A stretch of 64,000 bases of DNA from Smittium mucronatum (lineage: Eukaryota; Kickxellomycota; Harpellomycetes; Harpellales; Legeriomycetaceae). The stretch spans positions 34,743 to 98,742 of the forward strand of contig LSSL01001969.1 in the NCBI GenBank assembly GCA_001953115.1. Direction: 5' to 3'. Each line of letters starts with the position of its first letter. Positions within the stretch are counted from its first letter, which is position 1. The translations under genes and the position numbers were made by a program. Positions 52,479 through 64,000 of the stretch are shown in pieces. Under the pieces are notes generated by a model that made no database searches, was not told where the DNA came from, and saw nothing but the letters and a program-made list of their open reading frames with translations.

Positions 52479-53540
52479 ATGGTTTCAATTCTAATAATCC
52501 TCTTCGATTCCTTTATTTTTTTCGTATCTGGTATTAGCGACTCGATTAAAGGAGAATTGGACGTATGTAACCCAACCCATCAAATCTTTACAGAGTTGCT
52601 TGTGCAAAAATCGTGCTACTCTTTTGAGCATTATTTTAAAAATGGGGATGGATGTGGCTCTCCTCTTAGTGGGTACAGCTTCAATCACGAGAAATCAAAA
52701 TGTGCACTTTCATGTACTGCAAATTACTGTAAAAAACTTTTCCAGTATACAAAGGAGGGAGAAAAAGTAGAGATAACCCTGGGATCTAGTAACTTGAAAG
52801 GTGTAAGCAATGAAACATCTGTTAAAGTTAAAACTACGTATGATGGAAGATACTCTGTATCACTTGATATAGGGATTAAAATGCTTTCAATACCTCTAGG
52901 ATTCGACCATAGTAAAAGCAGTGAAATTAAATACTATGAGCTATACTTTCTTAGTTTTATTTCAGGGAAACTTGGTCTTGCTGATGCGTTTGTACATAAA
53001 ACTGGACCTTGGGAAGAAAGCCCAAATGCATTCATTGGACTTCTGAATCAAAAATATACTCTGAACTGGGATTCAAAATGCATAAACATCATATTAGAGG
53101 GAACTAGTGAGGGTTATAACTACTATAATATTCTAGGAAAGTGTTTTTCTCTTACTCCAAAAAAAGTTTTCAGCAATGATGAGCAATATTATATAGTCGA
53201 AAAGGACATATATGAGCCAGAAAACATAAGAACTGATAAATTTATATCAGAATTAGTATGTGAATATGAGGCTATTTTGGACGGAAAATCGAAAGGCAGC
53301 AATGAGTTTATAATTAAAATAATGGAAGCAGGGATACGTATGATAAAAAAAAAATCCAATTACTCTGAGATAATACTATTCTCTGCCTTACGCTTATCCG
53401 AATTTCATAAGAACACGCTTGTTTTTTTAGGCGGAAATGAGGACATTAAGCACTCTGCTGAATTCAAAATCCAAGGGCAAAAGTTCAGAGAATTAGTCCA
53501 GGAATATCTTGAGCAAACTGAAAATGTTTTTTCGAGCTAA
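52479..53540 (+). CDS. predicted secreted cysteine-containing protein, unknown family
   Basis: An uninterrupted frame of 353 residues from the first in-frame ATG (52,479); the frame is open a little further upstream, but without ATG. The start MVSILIILFDSFIFFVSG is a typical signal peptide with cleavage likely near residues 18-20, so the product should enter the secretory pathway. No second membrane segment is evident. The mature part has nine cysteines, six of them clustered in the first ~90 residues (CNPTHQ, SCYS, GCGS, KCAL, SCTA, YCKK), and two N-glycosylation sequons (NET, NYS). I recognise no domain. It is intronless, unlike the three conserved genes here, and sits alone between AT deserts. 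A lineage-specific secreted or host-interaction protein is possible but is inference only. Confidence 0.8.
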   Translation: MVSILIILFDSFIFFVSGISDSIKGELDVCNPTHQIFTELLVQKSCYSFEHYFKNGDGCGSPLSGYSFNHEKSKCALSCTANYCKKLFQYTKEGEKVEITLGSSNLKGVSNETSVKVKTTYDGRYSVSLDIGIKMLSIPLGFDHSKSSEIKYYELYFLSFISGKLGLADAFVHKTGPWEESPNAFIGLLNQKYTLNWDSKCINIILEGTSEGYNYYNILGKCFSLTPKKVFSNDEQYYIVEKDIYEPENIRTDKFISELVCEYEAILDGKSKGSNEFIIKIMEAGIRMIKKKSNYSEIILFSALRLSEFHKNTLVFLGGNEDIKHSAEFKIQGQKFRELVQEYLEQTENVFSS

Positions 53541-56051
53541 TTTTTTCTAGTTTTTAATAGATGGTTTCTATATTTTTTCTGAATATTCATCCTTAGAAAG
53601 GTAGTTTTTTTTTGTATAGTAGTAATTATAATTGCTATAAAAATACCACATATAATAATAAATAAATAAAATTGCTTATTTAAAGATATATTTGAATTTT
53701 AAAATTTGTAATGAAATGATCTTTTAATAAATTTTATATATTAAAGATATTATTTAAAAAATTTGTAAGTTTTAATGAAAATTTCCTTGGGTTGAAAGCG
53801 TAATTTCTTATCTCTCTTTGAGAGGGATTTATTTTTTTTGAAAGAAGAGCATAATTAAATTCAAAATTCAACTATACCTAAAAATAATTATGATTTTTTA
53901 AAATATATATATAATTCTCTTTTTATTAAAACAAAAAATTTCGGCCTACAAAAATATAAGTTCTTATAAACTTTTTTTGAGAAAGTAAAAAATTAGTAAT
54001 TAATATTTATTAATATAATGTTATCATTTTTCTTTTTTGAATAATTCTTACTTTTTTAAAGATTATTAAAGTATAAAAAACGAATAAGCTTTAGAAATGA
54101 TTTTGTATTTTTTCTCGATTTCCATCTTTTTATTGTTATTTTTTAGAAAAATTAATTAAATCTTTAGCTTATTTTGATCAGTAAGTGAAAAATTGAGCTT
54201 TGCTATATTATCAAACCATTTGATATCGTGAAAAAGAAGCAAATTGGAAAATTTCTACTAAAAATCATAATTAAGTTGGCGATGCACCTGGAAAAAAGTT
54301 CTCAGCAAAAATAATAATAAAACAAAAAAAAAATCCATTTATTCGTTCTAAATAATCTCAAATTTCGAAAAAACCGTTATTCTATGATAATCCGCTTAAT
54401 TTGAAATCTATTGTATCTTCCCTTTTAGAATTTAAAAAAATGATTGGCATAGATTACTCATTCTATCATTATCAATTTTTTGGAAATAAATTTACCCAAA
54501 ATAAGTGTACATTTGGATTTATAGCTGATTAATCACACCAAAAAATTATATTTTATTGCTGCGGGTCTTAAAAGATTTATAGCACGAAAAAAAATTAAAT
54601 ATATAAATATGATAAGATCATCCCAATTAACTGATTTTGCGCCTACACCAAAATTCAATTCGAATCTGGAAAAACATAAAACATTGATCCACTACATTTT
54701 CAACGTCAAACTTTAATTAATTGATTTTAACTGTATTTAATCTTCTTACCAAAAAAAAATGTCACAAACCCGTCTGTCTATTGTATATTTATCTTATAAA
54801 TAACTTTTTTATTCAATTAAAAATTTGGTTATTTGAGTTTATATCTTAAATTTGTCTGAAGGATTGAATAATCAACCGTTTTCATGAATTTCTTTTATGA
54901 TTAGGAGAGCCTAGGGATTTTTCAGTCAGCTATTATTTGGAAATATGCTGTTTTTTATAACTTAGGACATTTTCATTAGAGATTTATATTTATTGGGGAA
55001 TCTGTAAGATGGAAACATATATTCTCTAAATTTTGAAACCCCCTTTTTTATTAAAAAGCCTAGATTCTTTTGTAAAATACTAGCCATTTTATCTTATGGA
55101 ATCGTTATTAGATGAAATAAAATGAAGAAACCCCGCAGTTGATCCTTACACTCATCTTTTTGAATTGAAAGTTGTGATTTTTTTATAACTGACAGTAACT
55201 AATAATGTTATATATTAAATCCCGTTTAAAAGAAGTGTTTTAAAGGTCCCATTATTGATGCGGATTATTTAAATGTCATAATTTTTTATCTGGGGTTTAT
55301 AATAGTTTATTATGCGGGGATATAAATTAACATTTCTAAATATTTTCGAAAAAAGTTTCAAATCTGGGAATCAGTTTGCCTGAGTCATCATTTTGGTAAA
55401 AAATTTAAGCTGATTTCATATTTTTATAATTCTTTCTAATTATATGCTCAGATATTATCGACTATGAACTTACTTCTCTCCTTCAATTATTGTGCTTAAC
55501 TATTTATATATTAAAAACAAACCTCATAAAATAGTTTTACGCTTGCATTTTCTAAAATATATTAAAATCGGTTAATATATACAACTATTTCTATTAACTA
55601 TTTACATATATTGGTAATTTATTGAATTTAAAGAGTCATTTAACGAATCTAATCCAAAATAATGTAATATTCATCTGATAAAATATTCTTTTTTTTCATG
55701 TCGACTATTTCTTAACTAGTCTAGGTTATTATTCCGTTCTTGATAACAAATGAGCATTTTTAGCTAGCCTTGGAAAAAACTCGTTAAATTTTCATCATTA
55801 CTTGTTAGCTTTTTTATTTATTTTATTTTTATTTTTTTTAATTATCACTGATTATGATTATCTAATATTTTCTTCGATGCAGATATTCCTAAAATATTTT
55901 TAATTTAAAACCTCTTTTTCTTTTTTCGTAATTGAAAAATCCAATCTAAAATTTATCTAAATTTTGGTTCTAGCAATCTAGCTGAGATCAAACTTCCACT
56001 ATTTTGAAACCCTTGATAATGTACATAAGCTAGCATTACCATTCCCTTGGT

Positions 56052-56102
<51 letters not shown>

Positions 56103-56697
56103 ACCTTGCAAAATATCATTATAGATCTTCTAAATTTAAATTAAATATTCTCTCCCCAATTATTCGATCTCTGGATATTGAATATTAATCCGGTTCAGGG
56201 ATTGGGGTAAATTATTATTTCACTGCTAGTGCAACTCGAAAATTGACTGAATCTCGATGATGTTTTTTAAGATTAACGGTTTTATTTCCGAATTCCCAAA
56301 GTGGGAGAAAACGTAAATTTTATTAGTTGAAATAATAGTATATATTTTTCTTAATATATAAACTATAATTGATTGTTTTTTTTTCACTGAAAAGGGTGGT
56401 AATAAATAATACTGGCAGTTTTTCTTGAAAATATAAAATTGGAGAGTCAAGTCTGGGACTTGAGTATCGAGATATTTACTTGATATTATATCTATATTTA
56501 AACAGAAGGGGCTTTTATATTTTCTCTTTAAAACACCATATTTTATTTTCCATCAAGATTTAAACTCCAAAATAAAATTTCTCCTACTCATTATATTCTG
56601 ATAATCCTGGAAACATCTATTATTAAAGAAAATCAGCCCCTATCCATATATAATTCATCTTTTTCAATCAATGTGATTATATAAGTTAATAATATTA
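53541..56697. other. intergenic with a (TA)n microsatellite
   Basis: No gene is recognised. It contains the microsatellite at 56,056-56,099. The 74-codon minus-strand frame at 56,226-56,450 is unrecognised and probably chance. Confidence 0.6.
56056..56099. repeat. (AT)22 microsatellite
   Basis: An uninterrupted run of AT dinucleotides, about 44 bp. Confidence 0.95.
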
Positions 56698-57483
56698 TTA
56701 ATAAGCATAGAATTGTATATTATTTCCGTAAGAGCTTCCAAAGAACTCCATGTAACTAGATTTATAAAATTCAAGTCTAAAATATTCGTTGTAAGATCTA
56801 ATCTTGTAAACAGATTTAACATCAGTTTTTTCTAAAAATACAGAATTATCGTTGATATATGGAAATATCCTCAGTTGACTTTCATCTGCCCCAATATAGC
56901 CGAAATTCCCATATTTGATAAAGACTTTGCTATCGTACATTTCGAACGAGAACAATTCTGAATAATAGAATTCATTGGAACCTACACAGATTGATTCTTC
57001 GATGAAATCGTTTGACGAAAGTTCATGTCTTCCATCAATAATTAGGAGAAAATTAAAGCTATTATCAAACAAATTTACTCCATTCAGGGAGATATAATCA
57101 AAATAATCAGAGCTATAATCCAGTGTTTTGTTGGTTCTAATGAATTCTATGTCGGTGTATGTTTGAACATATAGTGTAGATTGAGAAAATTCAGAGAAAT
57201 TTGCGTAAATATCTAGATAAAGATCTCCACATTTAATATTATAAATTTCCTCTAAATCCAAATCCGAAATTACTAATTCCACTTCAGAATTGTAGCTGAG
57301 TGGAAACAAAAGCGAGTTGTTATGTTCAACTAGGAATGAGTTTTCTCTTTCTATCGCTCTAAATATATCTCCTTGAGTAATATGCCCCGATATGATGATA
57401 AAAGAATCCTCTTCGTATTTCAGAGTTTTATATTGACCCAATATACTGAATCTATATTCCTTATAAATCAAAGAATCTGACAT
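56698..57483 (-). CDS. unrecognised 261-residue beta-rich protein
   Basis: A single open frame starting MSDSLIYKEYRFSI at 57,483, intronless, with no signal peptide or membrane segment, so probably cytosolic or nuclear. It is rich in Tyr, Phe, Ser, Asp, Glu and Asn and nearly lacks Cys (two), Pro and Trp. Alternating hydrophobic and polar residues suggest mostly beta strands. The C-terminal ~80 residues (VFIKYGNFGYIGADESQLRI and following) have the feel of a beta-trefoil/fascin-like repeat (a xGxYIxADxxxxL pattern), but this is a weak resemblance by eye. No family is claimed. Its codon use and composition differ clearly from the chance frames around it. Like the gene at 52,479 it lies alone in AT-rich sequence and may be lineage-specific. 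Confidence 0.75.
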   Translation of the reverse strand: MSDSLIYKEYRFSILGQYKTLKYEEDSFIIISGHITQGDIFRAIERENSFLVEHNNSLLFPLSYNSEVELVISDLDLEEIYNIKCGDLYLDIYANFSEFSQSTLYVQTYTDIEFIRTNKTLDYSSDYFDYISLNGVNLFDNSFNFLLIIDGRHELSSNDFIEESICVGSNEFYYSELFSFEMYDSKVFIKYGNFGYIGADESQLRIFPYINDNSVFLEKTDVKSVYKIRSYNEYFRLEFYKSSYMEFFGSSYGNNIQFYAY

Positions 57484-59384
57484 AACATAAATTTGATTAT
57501 ATGGGTATTTTTATATATCAACCAGTATATGACCAAACCGAGAGAAAATAAAACTAGATTTATACTATAAGAGGATATTTAATAAATACTAAAATTGAAT
57601 AAAAAATTGAAAATAGATTACAATTTTTCTAAGGGCTAATATTTTAATTATATATACTTTTTGATAATTTCAAAAAATACTCCTTCAGCTTTTTTTTATC
57701 GGTGAAATAATACTAGCTAACAATTCTAAACATTTGCCCAAAATTGGAGCTTGTAGTACGAATTTGTTGTTTTTCATCGAAATTTTATTAAAGTTTTCAA
57801 AGTGATCGACTTCGGTTATGATAGCCGTATAAATTGCAATTATCTTTAAAATGATATAATCTTGGCTTTTTGTAGAACCGTATCATCCTATTCCGAAACC
57901 TAGAATAAATTAAACGATTTTCTTTTAGTTAAATAAAAACAGTTAGAAATATATATTATAAAACACAAAAGCGATGAGCTATAATTAAATCACCGTTTTT
58001 AATAGTGAAATTACATAAAAAGGGATATTTTTCCATAGATCATTAAATAATAGAAAAACTATTTAGTACCTGAAATCTGAAAAAATTATCAAAAACCCAA
58101 ATTTGATCAAAAATAGATTACCATCTATAAAATAAGATTTTTACGTAATTTCTATTTCTTAAATCTCAAATTCTTGGTTGAAAAAAACTGCGGATTTTAT
58201 TAGTGAATTTTACCAAATCTGTCAAATTTATTTTTTTTCTGTAAAAATAAAAATCAATCCTAAAAGTCTCCGCAGTATATACAAAATAACAGATCAAAAT
58301 TCTCTATTAAGAAATGAGCAATAACATTTCAAGCTCATATCAAAAAACTGAAACCATGTATCTTTATTTCCAAATAATCATATATATGTTACTGAATACT
58401 TTTTTTCTTATAAAAAATACAAGATAAAGATTCATAAAAGTTATTTTAGTCTATGAAAATATTTTTTTATGTATAATTTACCAAGGTTGTAAAAATTAAA
58501 ATAATTTACATTCAACAGATTTTTTAAAGAACCTGTACTAACTAAATTATTCGATTTGACTCGAGGATTTATAGTTTAACAGAAGATTTAAAAATATTTG
58601 AAATAGTTTTTTTTAGCTATAAATGAATATTATTTTGATTCTTGGGCTTTAAGTTTGTCTTATTTAGAAATAGGATTAATTAAATTCATTTTTTCAATTT
58701 TATAATTTAATTACTGAGTTCATTATAATACAAAGTTCTGAAAAGTTTGTGGCTAGAAGATTCAGGTATGGTAAGTTATTAGAACTGAATTATGGTAATT
58801 TTCTATTAAAGTATGATAGAAATATATCCCATTAATTTATAAAAAAAGAGTTGGACTTTTTTCCCCAAGTGAAACAAATGATATATAAATAATACGGGCA
58901 TTTATTTCCTTATTCGAGTGTAGAGTTTATTATTATTTAAAATAAAATACGTGATACCAAAAACTTTCCACTCACTTGGAATAATTAATGAAATTTTTCA
59001 ATTTACCAAATTGATTTTTTGATAAGGTCAAAATATAGCTGACGAAGAAATCTATGGTTATTGAAGCTTTAAAAACATTCAAAGACTCCAATATTAAAAT
59101 TTAAAAAGAGAGGAACAATGTTTTGTTTCTAATAAGAGCTATTTTGGGAAAGTCACCAGCTTCCGTTACAGTAAGCTTCACCTGATGATTGATTGCTAAA
59201 ATATTCATTTTTTCTGATTTCTGCATTATCAAAAATAGTAGAATTAAACCTCTTCTAAATAGTATTCAATTCAAAGAATCTGTAGGATTTTAACTAATGA
59301 AAATCCTCCGCAGTTTTTTGGGGACAGATTTGGTGAATTGTAAATCAAGAATTTTATTGAAATTACATCGCTGAGACGAGATTA
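57484..59384. other. intergenic, nothing recognised
   Basis: AT-rich sequence including the presumed promoter of the minus-strand gene ending at 57,483. No frame, repeat or motif stood out. Confidence 0.6.
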
Positions 59385-59392
59385 CGATATAT

Positions 59393-59599
59393 GGTTACGG
59401 GACATTTCACCTATTTCCAATTGACCTATGACATTTCACCCAATTCATGACCAATAATAATTAAATATTAAGCACATATTTTTAAAAGGAATATTTCATA
59501 CAAATTAGCTATTTTTACTGGGGAGGTACATTTTGATTTTAACTCATAATAGGCTGCATAATTAGGTGAAATGTCATTTAGGTCAAATATCCTGACACC
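59393..59599. mobile_element. 207 bp MITE with 8 bp target duplication
   Basis: Both flanks carry CGATATAT (59,385-59,392 and 59,600-59,607). The ends are imperfect inverted repeats: the left reads GGTTACGGGACATTTCACCT and, read inward from 59,599, the right reads GGTGTCAGGATATTTGACCT; both continue to a second ATGACATTTCACC word. The centre is AT-rich and non-coding. An 8 bp duplication is typical of hAT elements, so a hAT-derived MITE is the simplest reading, though the superfamily is inferred. Confidence 0.65.
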
Positions 59600-59607
59600 C
59601 GATATAT

Positions 59608-61406
59608 AGCTAATTTCTTTAATTTTTATTTTTTTTGGATTTCTAGATGAAGGTTTACATTCATCTAAACAAATACACCCTTCATAATCCTCCTAAAGTA
59701 TCCAAATAAACACACATGGGTGTGAAACTTTTCGCTTAAACGATCTAAAATAAATGCTTATTTAACTCTTTGAAGTTAGATAACTTGAATTGCGCCATTT
59801 TTTATAGATAATTTTTATTTTCTTCACTTTATACTTGAGAAAATTACATGTTCTATTTGGAACATTGATTTAGCTTTCAAGCTTACTTTATCATCATTTA
59901 GAAAATCAGATCATGTATCTACCTCTACTAGTTGAAGAACTGACAAATTATAATAATTTATTTTAATTTTGCAGTTATAAATCTTAATATATCTTGGGGT
60001 TTTAAATAGTCTTAGAACATAACAAATGTAAAATGTATCACCTGAAAGTGCCGCCAATAGTCCTGATACTGTTTTTGGCAACTGTTTTTTTTTTTTTGCA
60101 AAGCTAATTAGGTTTTATCTAACCGTTTAAAGTGCCCTCAAATTTCACTGGAAGGAACACAAAAACGTCATTAATCTTTCAATTGCGATTATTTCTAAAT
60201 TCGAAATACACCTTGTTAATTGGTTGACAAATAAATGTAGCCCCTTGACTGAAATCGTAAAAATGCGTGTGATTCTTTGAGACTAGACCATTATTTTTTT
60301 ATATTATTGGTCAATTTCTTAGATTATCTAATATAATTCAAACTTTAAACCAACGTATAAATATTGGAAAGGTCGTTGCATATTGGCTACATTTTTATTC
60401 TGCCAGTAGAAACGACTTCACATCATTTGACCCAATACCGCTTGACCCAATCCCACTTTCCCAAGTGACACCTCATATTTCATTTCACATAATTGACTTT
60501 TTTTACCAATTCTATACGTTCCAATTGGAGCCACAACAAAAAAGCTACATTTGAATTTATTAGAGTAAAACATATATTTAATATTGGCTTGGAAAATATT
60601 AGCCTCGATTCTACAGCTAAAAACCATAAAACTGCTTATTCACCAACTTTTGAACCAATGGGATTATGTGGTTAGGGGTCTGGACGAAATGTAGACTGGA
60701 GAAATTGTAATTGGATATAGAAATTGGAATAAATGTCCAGATACCAATGTTGAATGAACTCAGTGCATATCAAATGCAACTATTTCGTTTCGATTATTAA
60801 ATCGCAAATTTTCTGATTTTCCAAAAAATGTGCGGAAAATACCCACTTTTTCAGTCAGATGACCATAGTGGTTTAAACCAATGGGTTTGTTTATTTATGC
60901 TATTTAATATTTCTTTGCTAAATTTTCACTTTTTTTGTTTCAATACATCAAAAAATATCCAGCATTTACTGTCCAATGTCATTAATGCCAAGTGTGAGAG
61001 TGTAAATCTTCAAATGAATTCAGACAGATGGTTCGCTCATTAACATTCTAGGTCAGTTCTCTGTTTTACCAGCAAATGGGGTATTATAAAAATAATTCTC
61101 TGAAGCAACTAAATTGTCAAATTCGGTATTTGGCTTTAAATAGACATCAAATGAAATTAGGAGATGACATTCTTCGATTATTTAGTAAAAGATGCAGAAA
61201 TTCCTCCAGAACACTGCCAAGGTAACAAAAAAAAAACGAATGACCAATTCCATCAAGAAACATTGTTTTATGCATATAAATTTATAACCAATTTTCTCAA
61301 GTTAAAATATCGCATTCCCTCCATTTTTAAAAAGTTCAAGGTTGCTTTAACATTTTGTATCTTCTAGTTCAGTTGTCAAAATAGATTTAGGAATTCTAAT
61401 CACATA
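59608..61406. other. intergenic; GACCCAAT words and unassigned coding-like fragments
   Basis: Around 60,418-60,490 the sequence has repeated TGACCCAAT and TTTCAC words reminiscent of the MITE at 59.4 kb. From 60.6 to 61.3 kb the composition is less AT-rich and several frames of 60-70 codons occur on the plus strand (for example KMCGKYPLFQSDDHSGLNQW near 60,830), with stops between them. This may be a relic of a mobile element or upstream exons; no family is recognised. Confidence 0.35.
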
Positions 61407-63305
61407 ATGGTTGTTATAAGGAAAAAGATAAATCCATCATATGAATCCGAAATCTCTTCTTCGGGGAATAACACGGTCCCTCCAATCTCCAGGGATATGA
61501 AGAAGTTTCCAATCTCAGATCAGGATCTTCATTCATTCAAGTATGTTCGTCGTATCATTAACCTCATATTCAAAAAAACATTAGCATTTAAACTATAATG
61601 TATTTGATTATAACGTTTTTTTTGTCAACGTAGGGATGAGTTTGATGGAGACAGCAAAAACCAACTAGCTTCCAGGGCTTTAATCCGAGACTCTTACTCT
61701 TCTGTTTTGGAGAACCGGAATGTAAAATAAAATGACCCAATATAATCTCTACCCTCTACACACATCTATTGAAAAGTTCTATATTTTTTTCGGAGATCTG
61801 CACGTTCTAAATTAATCTATTTAAACCACCTTTCCATTTTTTTAGGTTGCCTTAAGCTTGCCTGCTGTTTTTAACAATACTCTCAAACTTGAAGGTGCGA
61901 ACAGCTACCTTAAAACTACGCAAAAAGAATAAAAATTATCATTTCCTTTATTAAAAATATCATTTTTTATTTTTCCTTAGGGAAAATTACTAACCAAAAA
62001 TCAAGTGGTCGTTGTTGGATATTTGCAGGCCTTAATGTTTTGCGCCTTAAGGTTATGGAAAAGTATAACTTGGATACTTTTGAAATTTCTCAGACGTATC
62101 TGTTTTTTTATGACAAAATCGAGAGATCAAACTGGTTTTTACAAAACGTCATAAACACAATTGACTCTGATTTGGAAAGTAGGGAAGTTCAGTTCCTCCT
62201 ATCTGATCCGGTTGGCGATGGTGGCCAATGGGATATGTTTGTTAGCCTTATTAACAAGTATGGCGTTGTTCCTATTTCTGTTTTCCCTGACAGCTTCCAT
62301 TCTACAAATAGTCGTCAAATGAATACTTTGATTACCACCAAATTAAGAACGTTTGCTCGTGATATCAGAAGGTCATATGCCAGGTATTCATCCATTGAAA
62401 AGGTCATTGATATTAGAAACTCTGCTCTTTCTGAAATATACCGTATTCTGTCTATCTCTCTGGGAGAACCCCCAAAATCATTTGATTGGACATTTTATGA
62501 TAAGGATAAAAAATATCGAGAATATAAGTCATTAACCCCAATTGAGTTTTTTAACACTCATGTTGGTGTTAACCTCTCCAAAACCGTATCTTTAATAAAC
62601 GATCCAAGAAATGCATATTACAAGTTGTACACTGTTAAATATCTTGGAAATGTTGTCGGAGGTGATCCGATTAAATATATCAATTTACCCTCAAAGGTGC
62701 TTAAGGACTTGGCATCTTCAGCAATCTCTCAGAAATCTAAACCCGTATGGTTTGGATGTCATGTTTCTAAACATATCAACAAATCCTCTACAATTCTAGA
62801 TTTGGATATCATCGATTATAAATCTGGCCTTGGTGTCCAGTTCGGATTAAATAAAGCCGAGCGTCTTGAATACGGAGACAGCTTAATGACCCATGCCATG
62901 GTTTTTACTGGAGTTCAAATGGAAAACAACTCCACAGGTTTGTTATTTACAAAACCCCGACACCTACCCATTTCTATATTTTCTAATAATTTATACTATT
63001 TTATAGAGAAGTGGAGAGTCGAAAATTCTTGGGGAGAGGATAGCGGAAACAAGGGGTTCATCACTATGTCTGATGATTGGTTCTCTGAATATGTTTATCA
63101 GGTAACTTCTTATCTATTCCAAAATCTTATGCTTCATACTTACTTTCCATCAATTTAACACTGTCCGATACTTATAATTTGCTTTTTTTTGACCAAATAG
63201 ATTGTCTTAGATTATTCAGACATCCCCCAGGATATTTTGGACGTTTTAAACCAAGATTCGATAGTTCTTCCTCCTTGGGACCCTATGGGCGCTCTCGCCG
63301 AATAA
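61407..63305 (+). CDS. LAP3: bleomycin hydrolase, cysteine aminopeptidase (C1B)
   Basis: Six exons, 61,407-61,540, 61,634-61,721, 61,846-61,894, 61,981-62,937, 63,007-63,101 and 63,201-63,305, all with GT-AG introns and continuous frame, giving 475 residues (yeast Lap3 483, human 455). The family forms homohexameric cytosolic barrels with papain-like sites inside and trims peptides as an aminopeptidase. The active site is complete: oxyanion Gln96 and nucleophile Cys102 in TNQKSSGRCWIF, His395 in SLMTHAMVF, Asn416 in WRVENSWGEDSG. Other family blocks are FEISQTYLFFYDKIER, DGGQWDMFVSL, VSLINDPRN and the C-terminal VLPPWDPMGALAE, whose tail enters the active-site cleft in relatives. The start is the first ATG of exon 1; the N-terminal 40 residues are poorly conserved, so the exact start is less sure. 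Confidence 0.95.
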
Positions 63306-64000
63306 TTTCAAATAAGTCAATCCCCTATATAACATCAATTTCTCGATACCTTGACAGATGGAAAGTATCATCGTTTTATGATCATTTCCACGGTTTAGTA
63401 GATTTTTGATGCATCTAGCAGACTACCTTTTTTGTTTTTTTATTTATTTTATTTCCTTTTAAGACCTTTCCGGCCTTCACTGTAGTGCATTTTTTGATTA
63501 GTGTAGTTTTAAAAAGCTGCGTGGTTATTTTTTTCGTATCACCAGATTTTATTGCAAGATATTCTGCATTTTTAAATCTTTTATTTTCAACTTTGATTTA
63601 ATTTATATTTAACCGCTTCATTTTCTATGTAAAAAAAACTTACTTTCATTTTTTTCCCACCAGAACCGTCTTGTTAAAAATTAACCTTTGTAGGTTGGTT
63701 TTTTTTTTTGTATCACGGAATTTAATTGTAAGATAACGACATTAAAAACTGTATTAAAAAAATATGAAAAAAAGGAAAAGTCGTATAGAAAAGACTATTA
63801 TCTTAACTAAAATAAGTCCCTCTGCCGGACTACCGGCTGCGTACCTACAGGAAAAGGGTTCAATCTACCAACCGAAAAACCCCTCCTGGTATTGCTTCAA
63901 GTAGGTGTATGACTGAGGTTACTTGCGGTCAAGAATTAAGCTCTTTGTCAACGAACTATAGTTCATTGAAGCTACTGAGCTCCTAGTCAGAGCCTACTTC
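63306..64000. other. 3' flank of bleomycin hydrolase and a less AT-rich terminal block
   Basis: An imperfect direct repeat is seen at about 63,530-63,565 and 63,703-63,740: a T-run, then GTATCAC, ATTTTATTG/ATTTAATTG and AAGATA. From about 63,815 to the window end the composition becomes markedly less AT-rich and contains inverted words (AACGAACTATAGTTCATT) resembling 37,355-37,410. It may be the start of a repeat or gene that continues past the window. Confidence 0.45.

Overview
The window is very AT-rich eukaryotic DNA with few genes. Much of it reads as A/T homopolymer and short-repeat sequence with stops in all frames, while the few real genes stand out as islands of higher GC. Three conserved genes carry short GT-AG introns (69 to 156 bp) that can be resolved to the base because every junction keeps the reading frame. 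Their proteins read as opisthokont and, to my eye, most like early-diverging fungi: a LETM1/Mdm38 protein with a transit peptide and a coiled-coil tail, a short GINS Psf3, and a Lap3/bleomycin hydrolase. A fungus or fungus-like parasite with an expanded, transposon-littered genome is an inference, not a proof; I cannot name the species.

Layout. Positions 1-18.9 kb are a gene desert. From 18.9 to 35.7 kb lies a graveyard of DNA transposons: a complete Tc1/IS630-like element with TA target duplication and long internally repeated terminal repeats (18,932-20,815), a MULE relic (22.4-23.7 kb), a second and older Tc1/IS630-like relic (26.4-27.8 kb), a 3.2 kb element bounded by almost identical 565 bp inverted arms (28,494-31,670), and a second MULE relic (34.4-35.7 kb).

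The gene island at 38.5-42.5 kb holds LETM1 (+, 5 exons), PSF3 (+, 4 exons, 344 bp downstream) and a broken, intron-free PP2A catalytic-subunit copy on the minus strand. Weak coding-like fragments lie at 37.7-38.3, 44.85-45.08 and 45.9-46.3 kb. A 1.6 kb element with about 65-80 bp inverted ends sits at 48.3-49.9 kb. Two intronless, unrecognised genes follow: a predicted secreted cysteine-containing protein (52,479-53,540) and a 261-residue beta-rich protein (56,698-57,483, minus). A 207 bp MITE with an 8 bp target duplication is at 59.4 kb, and the six-exon bleomycin hydrolase gene closes the window (61,407-63,305).

The genes do not form a pathway: mitochondrial ion homeostasis, replication initiation and cytosolic proteolysis are ordinary housekeeping functions. 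The interest is in the mobile DNA, the decayed genes and the two orphan genes. No tRNA, rRNA or CRISPR was found.
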